This document shows positions 1 to 8,323 of a DNA stretch of 64,000 bases, in pieces (position 1 is the first letter of the stretch; every line of letters starts with the position of its first letter). The position numbers were made by a program, and so were the translations under genes. Source of the DNA: Chitinophaga sp. 180180018-3 (GTDB lineage: Bacteria; Bacteroidota; Bacteroidia; Chitinophagales; Chitinophagaceae); NCBI RefSeq assembly GCF_037893185.1, contig NZ_CP140772.1, positions 1,674,001 to 1,738,000 of the forward strand. The letters are read 5' to 3'. Below the pieces are notes generated by a model. That model worked only from the letters and a program-made list of their open reading frames with translations, made no database searches and was not told the origin of the DNA.

Positions 1-396
1 GTATGGCCGGTACTGACCATCGCAGGCGTTATCGCCATTGTGTTGGGGTTTATAGTGAGACCTTATACGGGAGGTATTTCCAAGATAGGCGCTACGCCGG
101 CATGGGTGCTGATTTGCGGCGGTATCAGCATATTGGTATTTGAGCTGCTGATATACGTGGTGGATGTTTGCGGGAAAACCCGCTGGTACCGCCTGATCCG
201 GTCGGGAGGCACTGCTACACTCACCTGCTACCTGATGCCTTACCTTTTCTACTCCCTGATGATGTTGGCCGGCATCAGCCTGCCGGCATGGTTCAATACG
301 GGCATAGGCGGTATACTGCGCTCCTTTGCCATAGCATTACTACTGATTATGCTGGCAGGGTGGATGGAAAAGAAACACCTGAAGCTGAAAATATAG
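1..396 (+). CDS. C-terminal part of a DUF5009 / heparan-alpha-glucosaminide N-acetyltransferase-like membrane protein (5' truncated)
   Basis: The frame is open from the first base to the TAG stop, so the start lies outside the window. About 131 residues are visible. They contain at least four hydrophobic segments and end in a basic tail (KKHLKLKI), as expected for the last helices of a polytopic inner-membrane protein. The pattern resembles Bacteroidota proteins of the DUF5009/HGSNAT-like acyltransferase group, which are thought to move acetyl groups across the membrane onto sugars. The catalytic N-terminal part is not present, so the family call is tentative. It converges on the serine hydrolase gene with a single base between the two stop codons. 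Confidence 0.6.
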   Translation, partial: VWPVLTIAGVIAIVLGFIVRPYTGGISKIGATPAWVLICGGISILVFELLIYVVDVCGKTRWYRLIRSGGTATLTCYLMPYLFYSLMMLAGISLPAWFNTGIGGILRSFAIALLLIMLAGWMEKKHLKLKI

Positions 397-397
397 G

Positions 398-1513
398 TTA
401 TAGCTTCACCCGGCGTGGCCAGGGTGTTTTGGGATCATTCACTGCACTCCATAGCAGCCCGTCAAGATCATTGAAGAAGGCGCCATTTGTGCGGGTATTA
501 CATAGTATTACCCAATTAAATCCCTTTTTAGCCCGGATGATTTCTGTGGCTGTACCTGGCAGGGAGCCTGCATGCCACCAGTTTTGATAGGCGTTCACAC
601 CCCAGCCGAGCGCATATCCTGGATTGGCCGCAGAACCGGTGGTCATAGCTGTAATGGAACTATCGCGCAATACATCAGGAGGATTCGGAAACCCGTCTAC
701 ATGCAGGAGGAAACGGGCCATATCGATGGCTGAGGCGATCCATCCGCCGTGGGCATCCATGCGGCTGATGTTGTACATATACGGATCCTCGCTATTCTGG
801 CCATAGTAGATGACTTCACCGGGTTTGCGTTGCTCCCGGGTATTGCCGCCTATTTGCATGGAGCTGATGCCTGCCGGGGTGAGAATGAGCTTTTTCACTG
901 CTGCGTCATAAGGCATGCCAGTCAGTTTTTCGATCACACGGCCCAGGATGCAATATCCAAAATTAGAGTAGGCGAATACTTTGCCTGGCTGGTTGGTGAG
1001 GCCCTGGTGGTCCAGCGTCCACGAGATCAGTTCTTCCGCAGTCATTTCCGGGTGATGAAACATCGGATCGGTGAAGTTGTTGGTCCAGCCACCGCTCGTA
1101 TGCTGCAACAGCTCCCGGATGGTGATCTATTGAACGCCGGTCGCATAGGGAGGATGGCCATATTGGGTACCCAGTATGGAGCCGGGGCCAAATACCCGGT
1201 CGTTGAGGGTGAGTTTCTTTTCTTCCACGAGTTTTAGTATAGCCGTGGCTGTTATTGGTTTGGAAACACTGGCGAGGCGGAAAAGACTATTCGGAGTAAT
1301 GGCTGTTTTGAGCGAGGTATCTGCATAGCCATACCCTTTGGCATATACGATTTCGCCGTTGCGGGTAACAACAACAGCGATGCCGGGAACATGATAATGT
1401 TGCATAAAAGCGTGTACGCTGTCATCTATCCCGGGCAGGGATTGGGCATTGGAAAGAAGCCCAGGGGCAAGGCTGCAAAGCAGGCAAAGCAATAGTTTAC
1501 ATGGGGCTGTCAT
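398..1513 (-). pseudogene. Beta-lactamase-family serine hydrolase interrupted by an in-frame TAG
   Basis: An ATG at 1513 opens a secreted protein with a signal peptide (residues 1-24) and the SxxK motif SVSK at about residues 82-85. A TAG codon at 1129-1127 ends it at codon 129. The same frame continues without a shift into ITIRELLQHTSGG, the usual sequence after this point in class C beta-lactamase/esterase-like hydrolases, then YSN (the YxN motif, about codon 182) and a normal C-terminus ending at 398. The whole unit would be about 371 codons, normal for PF00144 enzymes. No frame change is needed; one base change (for example CAG to TAG) explains the break. It could be a recent nonsense mutation, a sequencing error, or suppressed in vivo. 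It lies 4 bp downstream of phzF and is probably co-transcribed with it. Confidence 0.85.
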
Positions 1514-1517
1514 GATA

Positions 1518-2315
1518 TTAAGGTATTAAAATATTCCCTTCGAGGAAAGTCCGGCAGGAGCCACCAATGAGCACTCTGTCGCCCATATCTTCACAATACA
1601 ACTTTCCCGCTCTTGGCGATACCTGTAGTGCCGTGAGTTGCTTTTTCTCTAATTGCCGGCTCCAGAAAGGAATCAGGGAGCAATGAGCGGAACCGGTAAC
1701 AGGATCTTCAAAGATGCTGGCCTGTGGCGTAAAGAAGCGGGATACAAAATCTACTGTACGACCTTTTGCGGTGGCGATGATTCCGCCGGGATCGAGGTTG
1801 ATCTGGTTGAGAATAGCCTGATCCGGCCGGAGGTTGCGAACGATGTCTTCATCATGATACACCAGTACATAATCCCGGGCTTTGAGCACTTCCATCGGAT
1901 AAGCGCCCATTCCGCGGAGGATCTCCGGTGGTAATGAGGCGGCAGTAGCGGGGCGCGACGGGAAGTCGAGCATCAGCATATCGTTGTGCCGCGTTACAGT
2001 GAGTATGCCGCTTTGGGTCTGAAAAACGATCTGGCGCATGTCCCATCCCATATGGCTGAACAACACATGTGCCGTGGCGAGGGTGGCATGTCCGCAGAGG
2101 TCCATTTCAATTTCCGGTGTGAACCAGCGCAGTTCGTAATGTCCGGGTTTGCCAGCAGGAATGAAAAAAGCTGTTTCCGGCAGAAAGTTTTCAGCAGCGA
2201 TTTGCTGCATTACAGCCGTTGGGAGCCAGGCTTCGAGCAGGCATACTGCTGCCGGGTTTCCCCTGAATAGTTCATCCGTGAAAGCATCTACCTGGAAAAT
2301 CGGAATACGTGGCAT
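1518..2315 (-). CDS. PhzF family isomerase / phenazine biosynthesis-like protein
   Basis: A 265-residue protein with PhzF family hallmarks: FRGNPAAV near the N-terminus, ETAFF containing the catalytic glutamate, DLCGHATLA, and DPVTGSAHC in the second half. PhzF proteins have a diaminopimelate-epimerase fold and catalyse isomerisations; the substrate of this one cannot be read from the sequence and no other phenazine gene is nearby. I chose ATG at 2315 (MPRIPIFQVDAF) because the only in-frame codon upstream that could start is TTG at 2324. A good promoter lies just upstream, and the broken serine hydrolase follows 4 bp after the stop. Confidence 0.9.
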   Translation of the reverse strand: MPRIPIFQVDAFTDELFRGNPAAVCLLEAWLPTAVMQQIAAENFLPETAFFIPAGKPGHYELRWFTPEIEMDLCGHATLATAHVLFSHMGWDMRQIVFQTQSGILTVTRHNDMLMLDFPSRPATAASLPPEILRGMGAYPMEVLKARDYVLVYHDEDIVRNLRPDQAILNQINLDPGGIIATAKGRTVDFVSRFFTPQASIFEDPVTGSAHCSLIPFWSRQLEKKQLTALQVSPRAGKLYCEDMGDRVLIGGSCRTFLEGNILIP

Positions 2316-2338
2316 AACGAACAAATTAACCCTTGCAG

Positions 2339-2368
2339 CAAAGGTATCTTCTTTAGTGTAGAGTACAA
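2339..2368 (-). promoter_or_regulatory. Bacteroidota-type promoter for phzF
   Basis: On the minus strand TTG (2368-2366) is followed after 19 bases by TACCTTTG (2346-2339), matching the -33 TTG / -7 TAnnTTTG consensus. Transcription would begin near 2333, about 18 bases before the chosen ATG, which supports the 2315 start. Confidence 0.6.
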
Positions 2369-2377
2369 AAGATGCTC

Positions 2378-4141
2378 TTAGCTCATCCTGATTCCATGCA
2401 TCAGTTTCTCCATGGCGTTCCGGAATGATCCTGCCCTGGTCACTTCCCCGGAATTCACAAAGAAGATCTCATCCGCATTTTCAATGGTATTCAACCGGTG
2501 TGCGATGATCACGCGGGTAGTGGATGATGGCAGCTTCCCGAGTATCTCACTCAGCAGCTGTTCCGTTACGGTATCGATGTTGGCCGTGGCTTCATCGAGG
2601 ATCAGGAGATCGGGTTTACGCAGTACGGCGCGCATGAAAGCGATGAGTTGTTTTTGCCCGAGGCTGATACTATCGCCACCGGAAGTTACTTTGGTTTCCA
2701 GGCCTTCATCGAATAGGGCCAGGAGCTTGCCCAGATTGGCTTCCTCTATTACTTCTATCAGCTGTTCGTTAGAGTAGTTTTCATATTGAGGATTGCCATA
2801 GAGGATATTTTCCTTTACGGTACCGGTGAACAGGAAAGGTTCCTGCAGGATGAAACCGATTTGCTGTGTACGTGCTGATGGATCATAGCTGCGTATATCC
2901 TTTCCATTTAGCAATACGGTGCCGCTGGTAGGATCGTAGAGGCGGGCAATCAGCGAGGCAGTAGTGGTTTTTCCGCCACCGGTGGGGCCTACGAGGGCAT
3001 ATGTTTTTCCTTCTTCCAGTGTAAGGTTAATATTATGCAGTATTTCCTTCCCTTCCGGATAGCCGAAATGCACGTTCCTGAATTCCAGCAGTGAGGGGGC
3101 AGCGGGAGCACTGGCTGCTGCCGGAACAGTAAGCAGATTGGTTTCCAGGGCCAGTATCTCGGAAATACGGTCCCAGCCAGCCATTGCTACCTGGAAGTTG
3201 GCCCAGAGGGTAGCCAGCTGCCGCAGCGGATTGTAGAAGTAAGTGGCATAAGCCAGGTAACTTACGAGCAACCCTATGCTAAACTCATGTTGGGCAATGA
3301 GGTAAATACCGCCTGTTAATACCAGCAGTTGCGCAATGCTGGCACACATGGCATAAAACGGAAGGAATATGTTATTGGCTAAACCAGCGCCGATGGCTGT
3401 TTTGTAGTTGTTGTTATTGGCTTCATTAAAACGTTTCCTGAAATAATCGCGGCGGTTGAAGGCGATGATCACTTTGAAATTATTCAGGCTCTCCTGTATT
3501 TCTGCGCTCAGGCCGCCTACTGATTTCATATTAGCCGCATTTTTCCGTTTTACCCAGGGAGAAAGCACACGTGTGAAGATCAGTATCAGCAGGGCCGGCG
3601 CCAGGGCGGCGATACCTACTTTGTAGTTGATCACCAGTAAGAAAATCCCGGCGCCGATCATCGTCATGATATTGCCGACGAATTGCATCAGTGATTGGGA
3701 GAAAAACTGATTGAGTTTATCGGTGTCGTTGTTCACGCGTGAGATGAGGTCACCGGCCTTGTTCTGGTTAAAGAAGGCAACGGGCAGCTGTTGTATCTTG
3801 CTAAAAATCACATTACGTAAGGTATACAGGGTACGTTGTCCTACGCCTCCCATCAGCTTCGTTTGGTTGTAGCTGGTGAACAATGCAACAAGATACATGC
3901 AAAGCAGAATGCCGGAGAATACCAACAGGCCGTGGTATTGTTTATTTTGCACATAGTGGTCGATCGCATAGCCCGTCAGGAAAGGCCCCAGCAGATTGAG
4001 TGTGGAGTTGATGATGATGGCAGACAGGGCCACCACCAGGTTTTTCTTTTCTCCGGAGATCAGCTGCAGCAGGTTCCGGAACGCAACGTAGTTCGACGTT
4101 CTGTGATCCTTTTCCGTATACTTGTTAAGATTGTAATTCAT
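2378..4141 (-). CDS. ABC exporter half-transporter, subunit with the catalytically complete Walker B
   Basis: A 587-residue type IV ABC exporter: six transmembrane helices (about residues 35-320), then a nucleotide-binding domain with Walker A GPTGGGKTT (about 384), Walker B LLILDEATANID carrying the catalytic glutamate (about 510), and H-loop IIAHRLN (about 545). The signature is SISLGQKQ rather than LSGGQ. It overlaps the upstream half-transporter by 17 bp, so the two are translationally linked and should form a heterodimer. Families of this type export lipids, drugs or peptides; the substrate is unknown. The start is the ATG at 4141. Confidence 0.93.
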   Translation of the reverse strand: MNYNLNKYTEKDHRTSNYVAFRNLLQLISGEKKNLVVALSAIIINSTLNLLGPFLTGYAIDHYVQNKQYHGLLVFSGILLCMYLVALFTSYNQTKLMGGVGQRTLYTLRNVIFSKIQQLPVAFFNQNKAGDLISRVNNDTDKLNQFFSQSLMQFVGNIMTMIGAGIFLLVINYKVGIAALAPALLILIFTRVLSPWVKRKNAANMKSVGGLSAEIQESLNNFKVIIAFNRRDYFRKRFNEANNNNYKTAIGAGLANNIFLPFYAMCASIAQLLVLTGGIYLIAQHEFSIGLLVSYLAYATYFYNPLRQLATLWANFQVAMAGWDRISEILALETNLLTVPAAASAPAAPSLLEFRNVHFGYPEGKEILHNINLTLEEGKTYALVGPTGGGKTTTASLIARLYDPTSGTVLLNGKDIRSYDPSARTQQIGFILQEPFLFTGTVKENILYGNPQYENYSNEQLIEVIEEANLGKLLALFDEGLETKVTSGGDSISLGQKQLIAFMRAVLRKPDLLILDEATANIDTVTEQLLSEILGKLPSSTTRVIIAHRLNTIENADEIFFVNSGEVTRAGSFRNAMEKLMHGIRMS

Positions 4142-5864
4142 AATTGCTGGTACTTTGCTGGGAGTTAAAAATCTGGATGTATTCAGGACTGGATTGCATC
4201 AGCTCCTGATGTGTGCCTATGGCAATGATCTCTCCCTGCATGAGCAGAATGATCTGATCGTAATGTGCCACAGATGCAATTTTTTGTGTGACGGATAGCA
4301 AAGTGATTCCCGGGTACATGGCATGTACATTTTCCAGGATCTTTTTCTCTGTATTGGTATCCACGCGGGCGGTGAAATCGTCGAGCAGGAGCAGCTTAGG
4401 ATTGATAGCCAGGGCCCTGGCAAGCATGATGCGTTGTTTTTGTCCACCGGAAAGACTAGCCCCTCTTTCCGATACTACTGTTTCCAGTCCATCCGGGAGT
4501 GTATCGGTGAAATCCTTTAACGCGGCGACTGTGAGGGCCTTCTCCATATCCTTATTGGTAACGGTTTCATTGAAGGCGATATTCTCCCGTATGCTCATAT
4601 TAAAAATGATGCTGTCCTGGAACACGAAGCCAACCTGGCTGTGGAACGATTCCGGGTTGTAATCACCGACAGCATGTCCATCTACCAAAACATTACCGGC
4701 AGTAGGTTTAATCAGTCCTGTGAGCAGGTACAGCAGCTGGGTTTTACCTGCCGCCGTGGGGCCAATCACGGCCACTTTGGATCCTGCTTTCACCCGGAAG
4801 GAAATGTCTTTCAGCACCGGCTTCTGACCGTAGCTGACATTGATGTCTCTGAATTCGATATCGCCTTTCAGGGAAGCGGTTACTGATCCGCCGGGCATGA
4901 TGTCGGGCATGTTTACCACAGCGCTGATACGCTGATAGGAGGCGGAGGCCTGGGCAATGATATTGCTCATAAAGCCAATAACGAGTATCGGGAAGATGAG
5001 AAGCGTAAGATAACTGCTGAAGGCTGCAAAATCGCCCAATGTCATACTGCCCGAGATAACAAAATGGCCGCCGAGTGTAAGAATGACCAGTGAAGCGATG
5101 CTGGCAGAAAAGGTGATCACAGGAATCAGTCCTGCAAACAATTTCACAATGCTTAGTCCGAAGCCCATGGCCTTGCCGTTGGCATCAAGGAATTTATTGT
5201 ATTCCGGCTGTTGCGAGTTTACCACCCTGATCAACGCAGCACCAAGAATGCTTTCATTGATCACTTTATTGAGCCAGTCCATTATTTCCCGGCTCTGGAT
5301 AAACAACGACCTTACTTTTTTCAATACCAGGTAAAAAGTAATTCCCATGATAGGAAGCGTGGCTATTACGGCCAGCGCCAGTTTCCAGTTGATAGTGATC
5401 AGCAGTACGCTGGCTCCTATAATAATGAACAGAGATGATACCAGCGACACAATTGCCTGCGATACGAACAGTTTGATGGAATCTACATCGGCGATCAGGT
5501 TGGTAAGTAATCGCGATGGATTGGCTTGTTCCACCCAGGCATAACTCTGGCCGGAAATCTTATCAGAGATCTTCGTCCGGAGGTTGCGGGCCACCTGTTC
5601 CGAGACGTAGGTCTGGATGATATTCTGGAGATAAGTAAACAGCAGGATTACCGCTATGGCCACAAGAAATTTGATCAACAGGGCATTGAGTTGAAAAGTG
5701 CCGCGTCCGAAATCATCAATTCCTTTTCCGATAATTTTGGGCAACCACAGGTTAAGACCGTTACTAAGCAGCGTAAACAGGATCAGCAGCAATACCATAC
5801 CCATATATGGTTGCAGCAGACTGAAGATGCCGGCTTCCTTTTTTTTGCTTCCTTCTTGTTTCAT
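4125..5864 (-). CDS. ABC exporter half-transporter, subunit with a degenerate ATP site
   Basis: About 579 residues with six N-terminal helices and a nucleotide-binding domain. Walker A is GPTAAGKTQ and the signature is a perfect LSGGQKQR, but Walker B reads LLLLDDFTARVD, so the catalytic glutamate is aspartate. The H-loop reads SVTQKIAS, with glutamine in place of histidine. This is the partner of the downstream gene, and its defects complement that subunit's altered signature. The frame extends to a TTG at 5921, but I prefer ATG at 5864 (MKQEGSKKKE): a weak -7-like box (AATATTTG, 5926-5919) would start transcription downstream of 5921. Confidence 0.92.
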   Translation of the reverse strand: MKQEGSKKKEAGIFSLLQPYMGMVLLLILFTLLSNGLNLWLPKIIGKGIDDFGRGTFQLNALLIKFLVAIAVILLFTYLQNIIQTYVSEQVARNLRTKISDKISGQSYAWVEQANPSRLLTNLIADVDSIKLFVSQAIVSLVSSLFIIIGASVLLITINWKLALAVIATLPIMGITFYLVLKKVRSLFIQSREIMDWLNKVINESILGAALIRVVNSQQPEYNKFLDANGKAMGFGLSIVKLFAGLIPVITFSASIASLVILTLGGHFVISGSMTLGDFAAFSSYLTLLIFPILVIGFMSNIIAQASASYQRISAVVNMPDIMPGGSVTASLKGDIEFRDINVSYGQKPVLKDISFRVKAGSKVAVIGPTAAGKTQLLYLLTGLIKPTAGNVLVDGHAVGDYNPESFHSQVGFVFQDSIIFNMSIRENIAFNETVTNKDMEKALTVAALKDFTDTLPDGLETVVSERGASLSGGQKQRIMLARALAINPKLLLLDDFTARVDTNTEKKILENVHAMYPGITLLSVTQKIASVAHYDQIILLMQGEIIAIGTHQELMQSSPEYIQIFNSQQSTSNYELQS

Positions 5865-5972
5865 CAGATCAGCTATGTTTAATGCAGGGTTTTCGGGGGA
5901 GAAGACGAATGTACGCCGCAAATATTGTATATAAATACATCAATTTATAATTTTTGGGAAGGACGGCAATAA

Positions 5973-6005
5973 AAAAAATCCGGGGATGGCGGCCCCGGAT
6001 TTTTG
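5973..6005 (-). terminator. Rho-independent terminator after the FMN reductase gene
   Basis: A G+C-rich inverted repeat (AATCCGGGG paired with CCCCGGATT) is flanked by an A run at 5971-5978, which reads as a U tract in minus-strand RNA. It lies directly after the stop of the FMN reductase and before the ABC operon. Confidence 0.8.
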
Positions 6006-6007
6006 AA

Positions 6008-6577
6008 TCAGGCATTGACCGTGGCCGCTTTTTTCCTGTCGGCAATAGCACCGGCCAGCCATAAAAAATCATCCAGGAATTTCCTGGCATTTTTGCTGGT
6101 TTGTTCATTTACGAGGTCGTGGCGTTCATTGAAGGCGCCGTAAATTTCAGGTACCAGCAGTTTGGAAGGCAGTGGAAATGCGCCCATGCTGAGGATGACA
6201 TGCTGAAGATGGTTGGAGGCGTTGATTCCTCCCATTTTGCCGGCGCTGACAGCGGCTACTCCAATTGCTTTACGGGAGAATTCCGCATAGAAATAGTCCA
6301 GCGCATTTTTCAGAACGCCGGAGAAGCTGCCATGGTATTCCGGCGTTACCAGTATCACCGCATCGGCTGCATACAGACGCCGGCTCAGATCCAGGGCGGT
6401 TTGTGGCAGTTCGGGGTGAAGGCCCACGCGTTCTTCCAACAATGGGAGCGGGGTTTCAGCCAGATCTATCAGATCGGTTTCCTGGCGGCTGTCAGTAAGC
6501 TGTTGTTCCAGGTAATGTGCTACCCGGTGCGACTGTCGGCCCAGGCGTATGCTGCCAATGATGATTGCAATTTTCAT
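6008..6577 (-). CDS. NADPH-dependent FMN reductase
   Basis: A 189-residue flavodoxin-fold protein. The N-terminus MKIAIIIGSIRLGRQSHR carries the GSxRxxRxS phosphate loop. VTPEYHGSFSGVLKNALDYF matches the conserved flavin/active-site segment of this family, which includes azoreductases, quinone reductases and SsuE-like enzymes. The frame runs further upstream, but without family sequence, so ATG at 6577 is the start. Divergent from it is the remnant of a SufR-like regulator, and the gap holds two perfect palindromes, so the reductase was probably controlled by that regulator. Confidence 0.9.
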   Translation of the reverse strand: MKIAIIIGSIRLGRQSHRVAHYLEQQLTDSRQETDLIDLAETPLPLLEERVGLHPELPQTALDLSRRLYAADAVILVTPEYHGSFSGVLKNALDYFYAEFSRKAIGVAAVSAGKMGGINASNHLQHVILSMGAFPLPSKLLVPEIYGAFNERHDLVNEQTSKNARKFLDDFLWLAGAIADRKKAATVNA

Positions 6578-6804
6578 AATTATCAGTTTTATTGTTTTAG
6601 TAAGCGCACAGCTGTTCCATTGCATCCCTGTGCAACAGATCCGACTGCAGTTAGTATATAAGTTGGATTTGGGTGTCGTATCAGCCGGCGGGCCCGGCCA
6701 GCTGATATCTCTCTGAGAATAACAGGAAGAATGCATACAGCTGCAGGTGTTCATGATACCGCTTGCCCATAAGCTTCCCCGGCTGATGATAATATTTTAT
6801 AAAA

Positions 6805-6821
6805 CAAAGATAGTATCTTTG
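6805..6821. promoter_or_regulatory. 17-bp palindrome containing a TAnnTTTG box on both strands
   Basis: CAAAGATA-G-TATCTTTG is a perfect 8-1-8 inverted repeat. Each arm read outward is TATCTTTG, which fits the TAnnTTTG -7 element, so the site could be a bidirectional promoter core for the FMN reductase (minus) and the truncated regulator (plus), or an operator overlapping it. Confidence 0.6.
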
Positions 6822-6830
6822 ATTAATAAA

Positions 6831-6855
6831 CATAATAAACACTTTGTTTATTATG
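6831..6855. promoter_or_regulatory. 25-bp operator-like palindrome overlapping a start codon
   Basis: CATAATAAACA-CTT-TGTTTATTATG is a perfect 11-3-11 inverted repeat. Its last three bases are the ATG (6853-6855) where the truncated regulator appears to begin, an arrangement expected for an autoregulatory operator. The palindrome is seen directly; the function is inferred. Confidence 0.6.
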
Positions 6856-7076
6856 AGTAAAAATATCATGGAAGCAGAAAGGACGGAGGCCCCGGCAAAT
6901 ACCTGCTGATACAACACCATTGTCCGATTTACGCCGTAGCGGGACAATGGCCGTCGTTTTGCCGTTCGGAGCTGGAGATGTTCAGGAATCTGCTGGGAGA
7001 AGCGGTGAAGGTAGAGCGGCCGGAGCATATGTTTTCGGGGCAGTGGCGTTGTGTGTACAGGATTAGCGGGCGTTGA
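6853..7076 (+). pseudogene. Remnant of a SufR/ArsR-like transcriptional regulator
   Basis: From ATG 6853 a short frame (MSKNIMEAERTEAPANTC) stops after 18 codons. In the next frame, open from 6861 to TGA at 7074-7076, the sequence reads GKYLLIQHHCPIYAVAGQW, then SFCRSELEMFRNLLGEAVKV and WRCVYRI. This is the C-terminal sensory region of SufR/DeoR-type winged-helix regulators, with cysteines spaced C-x12-C-x29-C that in SufR hold an Fe-S cluster. Intact members have about 200-230 residues; the helix-turn-helix and linker are missing here and the two frames are out of phase. An internal deletion is the simplest explanation. It is divergent from the FMN reductase across two palindromes. Confidence 0.6.
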
Positions 7077-7118
7077 TTTTTTTCCATACATTGCCTGCAT
7101 ATTCCGTCCGGATAAAAT

Positions 7119-7565
7119 ATGGAAGCAATTATTTTCTGTGGCATACAAGGCAGTGGTAAGACCTCATTTTATAAGCAATACTTTTTTGATACGCACCTGC
7201 GTATTTCACTGGACCAGCTGAATACCCGCAATAAAGAAGGTAAGTTGATAGATGTTTGTGTAGCTGTTCATCAGCCGTTTGTTGTAGATAACACCAATCC
7301 TACCCGGGCTGAGCGGGAAAAATATATCCGTATTGCAAAACAGCACAAGTACAAGATTAAGGGATACTTTTTTCAGTCGGACCTAGCCGCTGCCGTGCAG
7401 CGTAATAACTTGCGCGGGGGGAAGGCCTGCATTCCGGAGATTGGGATCCGCAGCACCTGGAAACGGCTGGAGCCACCTGTAATGGAAGAGGGATTTGACG
7501 AATTATATATAGTGGAATTATTGGCTGATCAGTTTATAATAAAAGCATGGAATCATGAAGTTTGA
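7119..7565 (+). CDS. P-loop kinase related to the polynucleotide 5'-kinase domain
   Basis: A 148-residue protein with Walker A GIQGSGKT (residues 8-15), an acidic SLDQLN segment (30-35), VVDNTNPTRAEREKY (55-69) and a basic lid-like FFQSDLAAAVQRNNLR (84-99). The DNTNP motif followed by an R-N-N-x-R element is the pattern of the kinase domain of eukaryotic PNKP and T4 Pnk, which phosphorylate 5'-OH ends. Its stop overlaps the start of the Thg1-like gene by 11 bp, so the two are translationally coupled. The RNA 5'-kinase role is inferred from the motifs and this partner; a small-molecule or zeta-toxin-like kinase is the alternative. Confidence 0.75.
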   Translation: MEAIIFCGIQGSGKTSFYKQYFFDTHLRISLDQLNTRNKEGKLIDVCVAVHQPFVVDNTNPTRAEREKYIRIAKQHKYKIKGYFFQSDLAAAVQRNNLRGGKACIPEIGIRSTWKRLEPPVMEEGFDELYIVELLADQFIIKAWNHEV

Positions 7566-8313
7566 TGACCTTGATAGTAAAATGCGCGTATACGAAACGG
7601 CGCATGATGAATCGGTAGTACCGGGCATGTATATCGTGGCCCGGATAGATGGGAGGGGATTTACGCGTCTTACCAAGGAATTACATTCTTTTGAAGCTCC
7701 TTTCGACGAGCGTTTCCGGGATTATATGATTGAAACTACCCGGCACCTGATGAACTGTGGCTTCAAAGTAATATATGGATTTACCCAAAGCGATGAGATA
7801 TCATTGTTATTTGATTATAACGAAACTGCTTTTGCCCGGAAGCACCGGAAGTATACGTCGATATTAGCGGGAGAAGCCAGTGCAAAGTTTTCGTTATTGC
7901 TGGGTAGCATGGCAGTATTTGATTGCCGCCTGAGTTTATTGCCGAACAAAGCGTTGGTCGTGGATTATTTCCGCTGGCGCAATGAAGATGCGTACCGGAA
8001 TTCACTGAATGCACACTGCTACTGGCGGTTGCGCCAGGAGGGCCTTTCGAGGGAAGCGGCTACAGGCCGGATTGAGAAACTGAGTACAGCGGAGAAGAAT
8101 GAGTTACTATATGGATTCGGCATCAACTTCAATGATTTGCCGTTGTGGCAGAAGAGGGGAACAGGGGTTTACTGGACCGAAGTAACTAAGGAAGCATTTG
8201 ATGTAAAAGTGCAGGCACAGGTGATGGTAAAGAGGAAACAGTTGTATAGCAATATGGAATTGCCGATGAAGGATGAGTATAGTTTGTTTGTTGGGGGGAT
8301 GTTGGAGGGATAG
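7555..8313 (+). CDS. tRNA(His) guanylyltransferase-like protein (bacterial Thg1-like, TLP)
   Basis: A 252-residue protein. ARIDGRGFTRLTK (residues 29-41) supplies the first metal-binding aspartate (D32) and a nucleotide-binding lysine. GFTQSDEISLLF (75-86) supplies the second metal ligand (D80-E81). Thg1 family enzymes add nucleotides in the 3'-5' direction to tRNA 5' ends after activating a 5'-phosphate. The eukaryotic HINxxxN motif is replaced by SLNAHCY, as in bacterial TLPs, which favour template-dependent repair of truncated tRNA 5' ends over G-1 addition. It overlaps the upstream kinase gene, which could supply the 5'-phosphate. Start ATG at 7555. Confidence 0.93.
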   Translation: MKFDDLDSKMRVYETAHDESVVPGMYIVARIDGRGFTRLTKELHSFEAPFDERFRDYMIETTRHLMNCGFKVIYGFTQSDEISLLFDYNETAFARKHRKYTSILAGEASAKFSLLLGSMAVFDCRLSLLPNKALVVDYFRWRNEDAYRNSLNAHCYWRLRQEGLSREAATGRIEKLSTAEKNELLYGFGINFNDLPLWQKRGTGVYWTEVTKEAFDVKVQAQVMVKRKQLYSNMELPMKDEYSLFVGGMLEG

Positions 8314-8323
8314 GTTACTCAAC

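Noticed and set aside
5869..6108. 79-codon minus-strand frame across the ABC/FMN reductase gap
   Set aside because: It runs through the terminator and the end of the FMN reductase gene in another frame and has no domain.
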